DNA of 64,000 nt, from assembly GCA_964653145.1 (NCBI GenBank), contig CAZZCG010000020.1, positions 3,734-67,733 on the forward strand, given 5' to 3'. The notes beneath the pieces were generated by a model. It saw only the letters and a list, made by a program, of their open reading frames with translations. It had not been told where the DNA came from and ran no database searches. Position numbers and translations under genes: made by a program. The first letter of the stretch is position 1; every line of letters begins with the position of its first letter. This document shows positions 24,613 to 33,486 of this stretch, piece after piece. Origin of the DNA: Pseudocalidococcus sp964653145 (lineage in GTDB: Bacteria; Cyanobacteriota; Cyanobacteriia; Thermosynechococcales; Thermosynechococcaceae).

Positions 24613-27296
24613 GTCAAATAAACTATGGGCTAGAGGAATTTACCGCCTTATTTCCCTTTTCACTCGATGACTTTCAACTCCAGGCCATGGAGGCGTTAAA
24701 CAAAAGCTGCTCCGTGGTGGTCTGTGCGCCAACAGGTTCAGGTAAAACCTTGGTGGGGGAATACGCAATTCATCGGGCTTTGGCACGGCAACGACGGGTG
24801 TTTTATACGACGCCACTAAAAGCGCTGTCTAATCAAAAGCTCCGGGATTTTCGCGAGCAGTTTGGGCAAGAGCAGGTGGGCTTGTTAACAGGGGATGTTT
24901 CAATTAACCGGGATGCTCCAATCTTGGTTATGACCACTGAGATTTTTCGGAATATGCTCTATGGAACACCCATTGGCGAGGTGGGGACTTCCTTGGCGGG
25001 GGTGGAGGCGGTGGTTTTGGATGAATGCCACTACATGAACGATCGGCAGCGGGGGACGGTTTGGGAAGAGTCAATCATTTACTGTCCCAAAGAAATTCAG
25101 TTAGTAGCCCTATCCGCCACGATTGCCAACGGAGAGCAGTTATCAGACTGGATTGGTACAGTACATGGGCCCACGCGACTGATTTATTCCGATTGGCGAC
25201 CCATTCCCCTCCAATTTTACTATTGTCAAGGTAAAGGGCTTTTTCCCCTGCTGAATGCTGAGAAAACCCATATTAACCCACGGCTGTTGCGCTCTAGCCA
25301 ACCCCCAGCCCGAGGCCGGAAACGGGGCGAATTTTTAAACTTGGGGTACGTCGTCAATCAGCTAGCCCAACGGCAAATGCTGCCAGCGATTTACTTTATT
25401 TTTAGTCGACGCGGCTGTGACCAGGCCCTGCAACAGATGGGAGGGGTGAATCTGCTCAATCCTGAAGAATCCCAGGCCCTGAGTCAAATTTTGGATGAGT
25501 TTTTGGCCCGTCATGGCGCGGTTGTACCCAAAGATCATGTGGCACCCCTCCGTCAAGGAATTGCCGCCCACCATGCTGGCGTTTTACCCCTCTGGAAGAC
25601 CCTCATTGAAGAACTTTTTCAGCAGGGGTTGATTAAGGTGGTTTTTGCCACAGAAACCCTCGCTGCTGGGATCAATATGCCCGCCCGCACGACAGTTTTA
25701 TCATCGTTATCTAAACGCACCGATTCGGGGCATCGGTTATTAACAGCCTCGGAGTTTTTGCAGATTTCCGGACGGGCCGGGCGACGAGGCATGGACGAAA
25801 TTGGCCATGTGGTAACCCTACAAACCCCCTTTGAAGGGGCCAGAGAAGCGGCCTATTTTGCCACTGTTGGCCCGGATCCCTTGGTTAGCCAGTTTACTCC
25901 TAGTTACGGCATGGTTTTAAACCTGTTGCAGCGACACACCCTTGAGGAAGCTAAAGACCTGATTGAACGCAGCTTTGGCCAGTACTTAGCCACCCTGCAC
26001 CTTGCCCCCCAACGCCAGGCCATTGCGACCCTCGAAGCTGAGCTTGAAGAGATTAACCGCCGGCTCGATCCCGCCGATCCCCAGGCCCTGAGCCGGTATC
26101 AAAAACTTCGGGAACGGCTACGGCAAGAGCAACGGCTCCTGAAAACTCTGCAGCACCAGGCCGAAGCCATGGCCCATGAACAGCGCGTTCCTCAACTCCT
26201 AGCTGCCCCAACCGGAACATTGATTTGCTTGGATACCCATGACCTCCATCCCAAACCCGACACTCCCTATTTGACAGCGATTCTCTGTGCTAAGGTACCA
26301 GGCCCCGGCCAATTTCCCTTGCTGGGATGCTGGGGAGCCAATAATCGGTTCTATGTGGTGGCATTGGAGCAGGTAAAACAGGTTGGGGAACTGGCTAAAA
26401 TTGCCCCCCCAGCTTGGACAGAACCCATTGCCCCGAAACGCGGCTACTCTTGGCCTGGGCCTGAGGCTTGGGATACGTTTGCCGCAACATTACCAACACT
26501 CACCCCTGCCATCGCTCCAGAGGTTACAGCCCAGGTCGAGAAAATTAGCAAGCTTGAAGCCGAAATGTTGACCTTACCGGTGGGGGCAAATCCCGGAACT
26601 GCCCTACGATTGCGGCGACGGCGGGAAAAACTCTGGACAGAATTGGTGGATCGCCAGGAGAAACTGAGTTTGCAATCCCACCCCCACTGGGAAGACTTTT
26701 TGAGTTTGATTGCGATTCTGCAGGAGTTTGGGGGCCTGGAGGATTTAAAAGCAACCTCCCTAGGAGAATTAGCAGCAGCCTTACGGGGTGAAAACGAACT
26801 TTGGCTGGGTCTGGCCATGGCCTCTGGGGTCTTGGATGAGCTTCCTCCCCAACAACTGGCCGCGGCCTGTGCAGCATTGGTCACGGAAACCCCGCGCCCA
26901 GATAGTTGGACTGAATATGCAGTCTCTCCGGCTGTGGAGGAAGCACTTGGGGGGTTACGTTCAATGCGGCGGCAACTGTTCCAGGCCCAGAGACGCAAAC
27001 GAGTTATCTTTCCCATCTGGCTGGAGTGGGGTTTAGCTGGCCTGGTAGAGCAGTGGGCCTTGGGAGTCGATTGGGCCGTTCTCTGTCTAGCCACTAACCT
27101 AGATCAAGGCGATTTAGTGCGGTTATTGCGGCGAACCCTAGATTTACTGTCTCAGATTCCCCATGCACCCCATGTCAACCCAAAACTCCTCAAAAGTGCC
27201 AACCAGGCCCGGCAACTATTAGATCGATTCCCAGTCAATGACCTGTTATTGGCAGAAGAAGAGGCAGAAGCTCTTGAGCAAGAGATCTTGGGATGA
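24609..27296 (+). CDS. Ski2/Mtr4-like DExH-box helicase
   Basis: A superfamily 2 helicase of 895 residues, of the Ski2-like group found in cyanobacteria and chloroplasts. Motif I is APTGSGKTLVGEYA, Ia YTTPLKALSNQK, II DECHYMND, III LSATIAN, the helicase C region has FSRRGCDQ and TETLAAGINMPARTTV, and VI is QISGRAGRRGMDE. The C-terminal 400 residues resemble the DSHCT-type helical domain of RNA-exosome helicases, so an RNA substrate is likely. The start ATG overlaps the pilL stop (ATGA), so it is translated from the pilus chemosensory transcript, an unexplained pairing. Confidence 0.9.
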   Translation: MSQINYGLEEFTALFPFSLDDFQLQAMEALNKSCSVVVCAPTGSGKTLVGEYAIHRALARQRRVFYTTPLKALSNQKLRDFREQFGQEQVGLLTGDVSINRDAPILVMTTEIFRNMLYGTPIGEVGTSLAGVEAVVLDECHYMNDRQRGTVWEESIIYCPKEIQLVALSATIANGEQLSDWIGTVHGPTRLIYSDWRPIPLQFYYCQGKGLFPLLNAEKTHINPRLLRSSQPPARGRKRGEFLNLGYVVNQLAQRQMLPAIYFIFSRRGCDQALQQMGGVNLLNPEESQALSQILDEFLARHGAVVPKDHVAPLRQGIAAHHAGVLPLWKTLIEELFQQGLIKVVFATETLAAGINMPARTTVLSSLSKRTDSGHRLLTASEFLQISGRAGRRGMDEIGHVVTLQTPFEGAREAAYFATVGPDPLVSQFTPSYGMVLNLLQRHTLEEAKDLIERSFGQYLATLHLAPQRQAIATLEAELEEINRRLDPADPQALSRYQKLRERLRQEQRLLKTLQHQAEAMAHEQRVPQLLAAPTGTLICLDTHDLHPKPDTPYLTAILCAKVPGPGQFPLLGCWGANNRFYVVALEQVKQVGELAKIAPPAWTEPIAPKRGYSWPGPEAWDTFAATLPTLTPAIAPEVTAQVEKISKLEAEMLTLPVGANPGTALRLRRRREKLWTELVDRQEKLSLQSHPHWEDFLSLIAILQEFGGLEDLKATSLGELAAALRGENELWLGLAMASGVLDELPPQQLAAACAALVTETPRPDSWTEYAVSPAVEEALGGLRSMRRQLFQAQRRKRVIFPIWLEWGLAGLVEQWALGVDWAVLCLATNLDQGDLVRLLRRTLDLLSQIPHAPHVNPKLLKSANQARQLLDRFPVNDLLLAEEEAEALEQEILG

Positions 27297-27449
27297 GTTA
27301 TGGTCACCTCGGCAAACATGAGGTATTCAGAAGAAAAACAACCAAGCTGCTCATATTCCTATCGGTGAACCTTGCCACAGTAAGCCCAGGCCATAGGTGA
27401 CTGATAAACCCACGGTTGATCAATAGCAGCAGGGGGTAAGGACTAGTTA

Positions 27450-28073
27450 TTAACTACAGCTATTTGCTGGAACGTAAACAAAAGAATTGAAGCGTCCATT
27501 TTCAGTCACAACAGAGATGCAAAAGTTTGTCTTAGTTTCACGCCAATAGGCATAGGCGCCGTTACCAGAACTGGACGCACTCTTAGCAAATGTATAGCCC
27601 CGTTGAATCAGGGTATTTTCAGCTTGGCCAGCTTTAGCCCCGACTAAATCATGAAGAGCAGAAACAGGTGTCCCGACCTCTGGTGTCGAAGCAGAAACAA
27701 CGGTGGAAGAGCCTCCATTTTGCCCAAAGGGAGTCGCATCCCAATAGACAAAGATAGATTCAGTGGCCATACGATAAATTTGCCCTCGATCTCCTAAGCC
27801 AGATTGACGATAGGCTGCACGACCGTTTTGATCCTTATAGTTTCCTGGATCACTGCCCACCAGAGTTAGTTCATAGCGCGTACCATTACTGAGTTGAATG
27901 CTAACAAATCCTTGTCGTTGAGAAAAGTTGCACAAACCGGATGATTTGGCCTGGTCTTCTCCTTTCGAAAAAACATCACAACGGGCTTGAACTGTATCGG
28001 CTTTCGCACCCAGGGCAAAACCAGTTGAGGCAATAATCAGAAGCACAGACAGAAAAATGTTATTAGGTTTCAT
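27450..28073 (-). CDS. Secreted hypothetical protein
   Basis: A 207-residue protein with a clear signal peptide (MKPNNIFLSVLLIIASTGFA, then LGAKADT). The mature N-terminal half (CDVFSKGEDQAKSSGLCNFS onward) looks like a beta-rich domain with two cysteines. The C-terminal 75 residues (LHDLVGAKAGQAENTLIQRG) recall a small domain, with aromatic and cysteine residues, common in secreted bacterial proteins and superficially PASTA-like. Function unknown. It is convergent with the helicase, about 150 bases away. Confidence 0.75.
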   Translation of the reverse strand: MKPNNIFLSVLLIIASTGFALGAKADTVQARCDVFSKGEDQAKSSGLCNFSQRQGFVSIQLSNGTRYELTLVGSDPGNYKDQNGRAAYRQSGLGDRGQIYRMATESIFVYWDATPFGQNGGSSTVVSASTPEVGTPVSALHDLVGAKAGQAENTLIQRGYTFAKSASSSGNGAYAYWRETKTNFCISVVTENGRFNSFVYVPANSCS

Positions 28074-29498
28074 AAAGACTTGTTTATAGTATTGAAGTAA
28101 CGTAGGAGCAAGCTCTCATCGACTTGTGCTGTAATACTGAATCAGATCAATTCACTAATCCTGAATCCCAAATCGATAGCTCAATGGCCTAGTAAATCTC
28201 AGCTATATACAACAACGTTGTGGAATCTACTTATTGTGAGCGATGGCCCACACCTTAAGGCAGCAATCCAAACTGCAAAAGCATTTCTTGTCGCTCGAAT
28301 GAATCAGTCGGGAACAGAAAGGTCTGGATTACTACAGGCGAAATCCTATCATGAAAGAGCGGGGTGGGGTTGATTGAAACATTATTCTTACAAATGCTTA
28401 TTCTAAAGTGACACCTTGAGCGAGTCCCCGGCAACTCTCTTAAGCTTCTCATATATCAAAGGATGAGTGTGTCAATTATGTAAAGCAACGAATAAGCCTA
28501 TTAAATCCGGTAGAAAATCGAGACACTTTTTTCCATAATCAAAAGGTATTGACCATGCCAAAGCATCATGAAGGAATATATTTCATATTTTTGCGGCTTC
28601 TTTCGTGAAGGTGGAAACGTCAGCAAAGTCAATCCTCTCACACCTGAAAACCTTTGCTATTGCCTTATCCCATTTGTCCTTAGTCAGAACGAAAAATAGA
28701 TTATCAAATTTCTGATGAGTCATTTTATGATCATCAATTAACTTATCAATGATCTTCTTGGGTAATTCGTTAGCCATCATGTTTTGTAATAGGAAATCAT
28801 TAATCAATGCTTCACGCAAAGTACAGAAAAAATCAGGACATTAATATTCATAACTTTTGGACAATGTTCATCTGTTATAGCAGTAGTTGAATAGTAAACT
28901 TCTTGAAGTAAATCAACTAAGGTAGTTCTATTACTGTAGAAAGCTAAGCGTCCTGCTTGACTGGACAAACAACAAATTTGACATTTTACGCCACAACGCC
29001 TGTTTCAATCACGATCTATGAAGCTGCAGTGTTGACATATCAAAAATCACATGTCTCAAAGTTTCATTTATAGCCCTGTTTCTGATGATTAATCTTTGTC
29101 TCAGGTTAATCCTCGATGGGCTCTGAAGAGAAGAGCTAAAAACTTAAGTTTCTTCGACACTGATCATGGCCTAGTTTCTTCTAGCCCCCACTCCGGATTA
29201 AAAGAACCAGTCCCCTTTTCCCTCATCCCAACCACCCGACATCTAAGGCAAAGCCCGACGGACGTCATCATCAATCCAAAAATTCACATCACTGTTTAAC
29301 TAGCCCTCTGACCGCTCACACCCTCAGATAGAAATCGCCCCCAGTTCCCCTCACCGTGGCTAAAATTTCTTCTCACTTGGCCTGGAGTCTTGAGAGCATA
29401 GCCATCGGACTAAAATCTACACCTCATTGCAACTTTCCAGGCCTGGGATAAACAGTATCAGCCGCTGAAAACTTTGTTGAATAAGGGTTTTAATTCTA
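28074..29498. other. AT-rich gene-poor stretch with a possible gene remnant
   Basis: About 1.4 kb with lower GC than its surroundings and no convincing intact gene. On the minus strand, 28583-28819 is open for 78 codons from a TTG (LREALINDFLLQ, KKIIDKLIDDHKMTHQKFDN). The protein-like sequence extends a few codons upstream (PDFFCT) to an in-frame stop, which looks like the 3' part of a decayed gene of unknown family. A plus-strand frame at 29096-29299 has no supporting features. I see no RNA gene before the tRNA at its right end. Confidence 0.4.
28583..28837 (-). pseudogene. Possible 3' remnant of an unknown gene
   Basis: Minus-strand frame with plausible protein composition (charged helical MANELPKKIIDKLIDDHK, then VLTKDKWDKAIAKVF). 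It lacks a good start codon or ribosome-binding site, and the readable sequence begins directly after an in-frame TAA. The surroundings are AT-rich and otherwise empty. It could also be a short real gene starting at an internal ATG. Confidence 0.3.
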
Positions 29499-29572
29499 TC
29501 GGAGCGGCGGGATTTGAACCCACGACCCCCACTACCCCAAAGTGGTACGCTACCAAGCTGCGCTACGCCCCG
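29499..29572 (-). tRNA. tRNA-Pro (anticodon GGG)
   Basis: The minus strand folds as a full cloverleaf of 74 bases without encoded CCA. The acceptor is CGGGGCG paired with CGCTCCG (one G-U) and discriminator A. The D arm has the loop AGCTTGGTA, the anticodon stem CCACT/AGTGG has loop TTGGGGT (anticodon GGG), and the T arm GTGGG/CCCGC has loop TTCAAAT. It decodes CCC and CCU. Confidence 0.95.
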
Positions 29573-29684
29573 TGATTCCGTTTTATAAATATATCACTCA
29601 ACGGGATAGTCACACCCAGGCCAGGGAGAAGCCAGGAGTCTGACATCTGATATAGTGCCGAAGTTGCTCTTAGGAGTTCAGTGG

Positions 29685-30728
29685 GTGTCCAAGGTTGTCC
29701 TGTGTGGCTATTACGGATTTGGCAATGGTGGGGATGAAGCCCTCTTAGCTGTTTTATTGCAACTGTTACCCGCCAATGTTCAACCGATTGTCTTATCGGC
29801 CAATCCTGCCTCAACCCAGGCCCTCCATGGAGTTCAAAGCATAGACCGCCGCAAGCTTAGTCAGGTTTTACGGGTGATTAAAGAAGCGGACGGATTTATC
29901 TGGGGTGGCGGAAGTTTAATGCAGGATGTCACCAGTGTGGCCAGTCCGGTCTATTACGGCGGGTTGATGGGGTGGGCAATGCTGTGGGGACTGAAAACCG
30001 TGGCCTGGGCTCAGGGAATTGGGCCCTTAAAACATTCCTGGAGCCGTTGGTTTACCGCTGGGCTTTTACGGCATTGTTCTCAGGTCACCGTCCGAGATCC
30101 TCAGTCTGGCTCCTGGTTAGAAAAACGAAATATCCGCTTTTGCCAGGCCCCAGATCCAGTTTGGCTCTTAAGGGCTGAGCCTAGCCAGGAAATTTCCCAA
30201 TTGCCCCCTAACTGTGTGGCCATTGCCCTACGCCCCCATGCATCCTTAACTCCAGTCGGATTCAGGCAGATATCAGAGGCTTTACTGGCCTTTCAAGAGG
30301 CAACCCAAAGTTTCATTCTTCTTGTTCCTTTCCAAAAATCAAAGGACTGGTCAATGGCCGCCCAGCTCCAGGCCCAGTTCCCGCAAACAAGTCGAATCAT
30401 CGAACTGGAAAACCCAAGGCAGCTTAAGGGGCTCTTTAGTGCAGTCAAGATGACGATTGGGATGCGACTCCATGCTTTGATTATGTCCGCCGCCGCCGGT
30501 TCCAAATGTTTTGCCCTCAGCTACGACCCTAAAGTCGCGATACTAGCCCAGGAATATCACTTCCCCTATTGGCAACTACCCGAACTACCCAAATCCGTTG
30601 CGGAAACTACCCAGGCCTGGATTGAGGTCTATGACCATGGCCAAAGTCTCAGCCCTGAACAACTCAAGGAGATCCGCCAGTCTGTGGGTCAGCATCAACA
30701 GGCCCTAGGGATTTTCAAGGCATCCTGA
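29685..30728 (+). CDS. csaB: Polysaccharide pyruvyl transferase CsaB
   Basis: Adds pyruvate ketals to cell-wall polysaccharide; in other bacteria these anchor S-layer (SLH-domain) proteins. The 347-residue product has VVLCGYYGFGNGGDEALLA, the glycine-rich IWGGGSLMQDVTS, VAWAQGIGPLKH and the C-terminal GMRLHALIMSAAAG, all typical of the family. The start is the GTG at 29685, where the family N-terminus begins and AGGAG lies upstream; the frame is open 10 codons further to another GTG. It runs away from the tRNA and converges on the site-2 protease gene. Confidence 0.9.
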   Translation: MSKVVLCGYYGFGNGGDEALLAVLLQLLPANVQPIVLSANPASTQALHGVQSIDRRKLSQVLRVIKEADGFIWGGGSLMQDVTSVASPVYYGGLMGWAMLWGLKTVAWAQGIGPLKHSWSRWFTAGLLRHCSQVTVRDPQSGSWLEKRNIRFCQAPDPVWLLRAEPSQEISQLPPNCVAIALRPHASLTPVGFRQISEALLAFQEATQSFILLVPFQKSKDWSMAAQLQAQFPQTSRIIELENPRQLKGLFSAVKMTIGMRLHALIMSAAAGSKCFALSYDPKVAILAQEYHFPYWQLPELPKSVAETTQAWIEVYDHGQSLSPEQLKEIRQSVGQHQQALGIFKAS

Positions 30729-30774
30729 AGACTATCGAGCGAACACGGAGCAACGGGCTAGAGAGTAAAACGGG

Positions 30775-32025
30775 TTAGGGAGTAATGGTTGCAGGACTAC
30801 TATCACTGGGTTTGCTCTGGCTTTGTAGGGCAGTTTGGGCCAAATTTAATAACTGCAAACTCGGGGGAAACTGCTTACTTTTTTTAAGTTGTGCAAGGTC
30901 AGGGGTAGCCATTGGCCAGTTAAGGGATTTGCCCAAGGCCTGGAGAACATCGCCGCGATCCACCACTCCCACCACTGCCCCCGCCGGAGAAAGAACTGTC
31001 AGGTAGGCTAGGGCAAATTTTTCGATTTGGATAATAATTTCAGCCAAGCTCGTGGATTCGATACAGGTAGGAATTTGCGGGAGTGGGGTGGTCAGGGCCA
31101 TGACCGTTGCTTGATCCCATTGGCTCCGTTCAATTGTGTTGAGTAAATTTGGCGAAACCTGTCCCCGGTAGCGGCCATTACTCGCAGCAAAAAAAGCTGT
31201 TGGTTGTTCATCCGCCAGTAATAAATAGCGTTCGGCAAACTCCCGCAGACTGAGGTCGGCATCAATCACCCGAAAATCCCGACTAAGGGTCTGGTCAGCC
31301 GTGATCGTCAGCAGGGCCTCTTGAATATTGCTCAGGCGGTCGTAGAGGGCAGCATTACGAATTCCAAACCAACCCAAAAGCGCCAACCAAAGCCCATTAC
31401 CCACCCCCAGCAGAGCTAGAGAAGCAGTTCCCAAAATGATCGCTGACCAGCCTAAAATTTGTCCACTGCGGGCTGCCCAGTGCACTCCTTTGAAGCGATT
31501 ACCAGTTAGTTTCCAAACCGTAGCTTTGAGAACTTGCCCCCCATCCAACGGCAGGCCAGGCAAGAGGTTAAATAGCGCCAGAACCAGGTTAATCCGGGCT
31601 AAGTTACTGGCTAAGACCTGCCCAGGGGTATCTGCGGCAAAAAGAACAGTCAATCCCGCCAACAGCCCAGCCAGAGCCAGACTCACTGCTGGGCCAGCAA
31701 TGGCCACTTGAAAGGCCTGACCAGGGCTTGCAGATTCCCGTTCAATGGACGCAATGCCACCGAATAAAAATAGAGTAATCCGGTTAACTTGAATTCCCTG
31801 GGCCTGGGCAACCAAGCTATGGCCAAGCTCGTGGAGAAGGACCGAGGCAAACAGTAAAACCGCCATGGCAAAGCCCACTCCCCAGGCCCAAATCCCCCAG
31901 TTGGGATAAACTTGTTGCCAATCTGAGCCGTTCAGCACCGTGAACAAAGCTACAACGACAAACCAAGAGACATCTAAAAAGAGCGGAATCCCAAACAACT
32001 GTCCGACTTGCCAACTTTTGCCCAT
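30775..32025 (-). CDS. Site-2 protease (M50 family) with C-terminal CBS domains
   Basis: An integral membrane zinc metalloprotease of 416 residues. The N-terminal half has about six hydrophobic segments with the zinc motif HELGH near residue 67 and the second site NLLPGLPLDGG. The C-terminal half contains a CBS pair (LSREFRVID-like strand, PAGAVVGVVDRGDVLQAL) that may sense adenine nucleotides. Proteases of this SpoIVFB-like class cut membrane-bound regulators; the substrate is unknown. The ATG at 32025 follows AGGGTGAG; a GTG three codons upstream is an alternative. A single gene, divergent from the phosphatase operon only by distance. Confidence 0.9.
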   Translation of the reverse strand: MGKSWQVGQLFGIPLFLDVSWFVVVALFTVLNGSDWQQVYPNWGIWAWGVGFAMAVLLFASVLLHELGHSLVAQAQGIQVNRITLFLFGGIASIERESASPGQAFQVAIAGPAVSLALAGLLAGLTVLFAADTPGQVLASNLARINLVLALFNLLPGLPLDGGQVLKATVWKLTGNRFKGVHWAARSGQILGWSAIILGTASLALLGVGNGLWLALLGWFGIRNAALYDRLSNIQEALLTITADQTLSRDFRVIDADLSLREFAERYLLLADEQPTAFFAASNGRYRGQVSPNLLNTIERSQWDQATVMALTTPLPQIPTCIESTSLAEIIIQIEKFALAYLTVLSPAGAVVGVVDRGDVLQALGKSLNWPMATPDLAQLKKSKQFPPSLQLLNLAQTALQSQSKPSDSSPATITP

Positions 32026-32346
32026 TGGACTCACCCTGGGTTAGTGTTCCGACAACAAAATCCTTTATTGCCTCTCTCATAGTTTACCGAACCGGACTTG
32101 ACCGTATCGAAGGCGGTTTTCCCCCTTGACGAGGGGTTTGGGTAGGGCATATGGATTATATTTTCTAATCTAAAAAAGCAACGTGATTGCCTCTGTCATA
32201 ACTGGGACGTTCAGACTCAATGCCCCTAGAGGTTTCAATATTCCTCGGCTACTGACCCAATGCATCGCACTTTAACGTTTGGAAATCGTTTGGACAAATT
32301 GGCGTTGACTGTTGATAATCCCACTGAAGGTGCTAGTTGAAAAATC
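32026..32346. other. Intergenic stretch, nothing identified
   Basis: About 320 bases between the protease start and the stop of the phosphatase gene. It contains a small hairpin (CCCCT, loop TGACG, AGGGG, near 32128) not followed by a T-run, and no ORF or RNA I can support. Confidence 0.4.
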
Positions 32347-32985
32347 TTAAGTACCCGGTAAATGCCGTAATTCAGGACTTAAGTGGGAGCGATCCCCCAA
32401 TTTCAGCAACAGGGGCCCGTGATCACCGTACTCAATGACACTGACGGACGCAACTGGAGCCGCAATTCGATCACGAAACCGACCCACATCAATGCCAAGC
32501 AGACCACAGAGCATAATCCGAATCGTCGCTTTGTGGGAGACGATCAAAATGTTGCCAGTGGCGTAGGTTTGTTCAATTTCAGTCAGAACTTGGCTACTGC
32601 GATAGGCAATATCCACTCCCCGCTCGCCTTTAGTGGGGGCATGCCAACCCGGATCCGCCAGCCAACTGACATAGTCATCATGAAAGCGGACATTCACTTC
32701 CGGTGGGGCTAAACCTTCCCAATCGCCGTAGTAAATTTCTTTGAGCCCGTCCCGGAGGATAAGAGGTTGATTAAGGGCCTGGCAAAGGGGGTTAGCTGTG
32801 GCCTGGGTGCGCTTCATGGGGCTTGCATAAATGGCAGTCCAGGCCTGGGTTCGATAGCAGTCTGCAAAGGCCGCAGCCATCGCTTCTCCTTCAGGGGTTA
32901 AATCTGGATCTAGGGCACCACAGAAGGCATTGGCCCGACTGTAGGGGGTTTGGCCATGGCGGAGAAAGTACAGCTTCAGAGGCAT
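32347..32985 (-). CDS. Histidine phosphatase family protein (phosphoglycerate mutase-like)
   Basis: A 212-residue enzyme of the branch-1 histidine phosphatases. The catalytic motif is LYFLRHGQTPYSRANAFCG, with Arg and the phospho-His, the second Arg is in ASPMKRTQAT, the acid is in LKEIYYGDWEG, and the distal His is in NILIVSHKATIRIMLCG. It may be a 2,3-bisphosphoglycerate-independent-type metabolic phosphatase or a sugar-phosphate phosphatase; the substrate cannot be told. It starts three bases after the stop of the preceding gene, so it is the last of a pgm-hypothetical-phosphatase operon. Confidence 0.88.
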   Translation of the reverse strand: MPLKLYFLRHGQTPYSRANAFCGALDPDLTPEGEAMAAAFADCYRTQAWTAIYASPMKRTQATANPLCQALNQPLILRDGLKEIYYGDWEGLAPPEVNVRFHDDYVSWLADPGWHAPTKGERGVDIAYRSSQVLTEIEQTYATGNILIVSHKATIRIMLCGLLGIDVGRFRDRIAAPVASVSVIEYGDHGPLLLKLGDRSHLSPELRHLPGT

Positions 32986-32988
32986 AGA

Positions 32989-33429
32989 TTACCGTCCCAA
33001 CATTGGTGTGAGCCAAGCCAAAAGTTGCGGTTCAAAGAGTTCCACCAGAGTGGCGCTTAAGACAAAGCTAGACAAAATCGTTAAGCCAAAATAAACCCGT
33101 TGCCAGAGTCGGAGTCCCTGATCTTTAAAGGCAGTGAGGGCAACCTGATGTGCCGGCTCTCGAATAACAGGACCGGGTGACCGTTGAGGGGTGGTCTGGA
33201 CTTGCAGAGCGGCAACAGCGATCCGGATCCGGTTAGTTTCCCTTTGGGTTTCAGCCTGGAGTTGCTGGAGTTTGGTTTGAAATTCCCTCAACCCGGCCTG
33301 GAAATCTTGGCTCTCGCGGCTAAATTGTTTTAAGTCTGCCCCCAGAGATTTTGAACAGAGCAGGGAGTCCGAGGCCCCTAGATAGCGGGGAATCGGTTCT
33401 TGAGGTGGTTGAGGTTTGATCATAGTCAT
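32989..33429 (-). CDS. Small coiled-coil protein with C-terminal membrane anchor
   Basis: A 146-residue protein: a Pro/Gln-rich start, a charged heptad-like segment (FQAGLREFQTKLQQLQAETQ), and one hydrophobic segment near the C-terminus (VYFGLTILSSFVLSATLVEL). It probably sits in the membrane as a tail-anchored coiled coil. No known family recognised. It lies between pgm (57 bases) and the histidine phosphatase (3 bases), all on the minus strand. The start could be the first ATG or the second, two codons later. Confidence 0.7.
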   Translation of the reverse strand: MTMIKPQPPQEPIPRYLGASDSLLCSKSLGADLKQFSRESQDFQAGLREFQTKLQQLQAETQRETNRIRIAVAALQVQTTPQRSPGPVIREPAHQVALTAFKDQGLRLWQRVYFGLTILSSFVLSATLVELFEPQLLAWLTPMLGR

Positions 33430-33486
33430 TACCAGGCCCAGCCTTAGGTCACAAATTTTGCAGGCTTACCGTAGTCCCAGAGTAGC

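Noticed and set aside
26444..27094. Antisense reading frame of 216 codons inside the helicase gene
   Set aside because: The complementary frame is a well-conserved helicase C-terminal domain; the antisense product is low-complexity.
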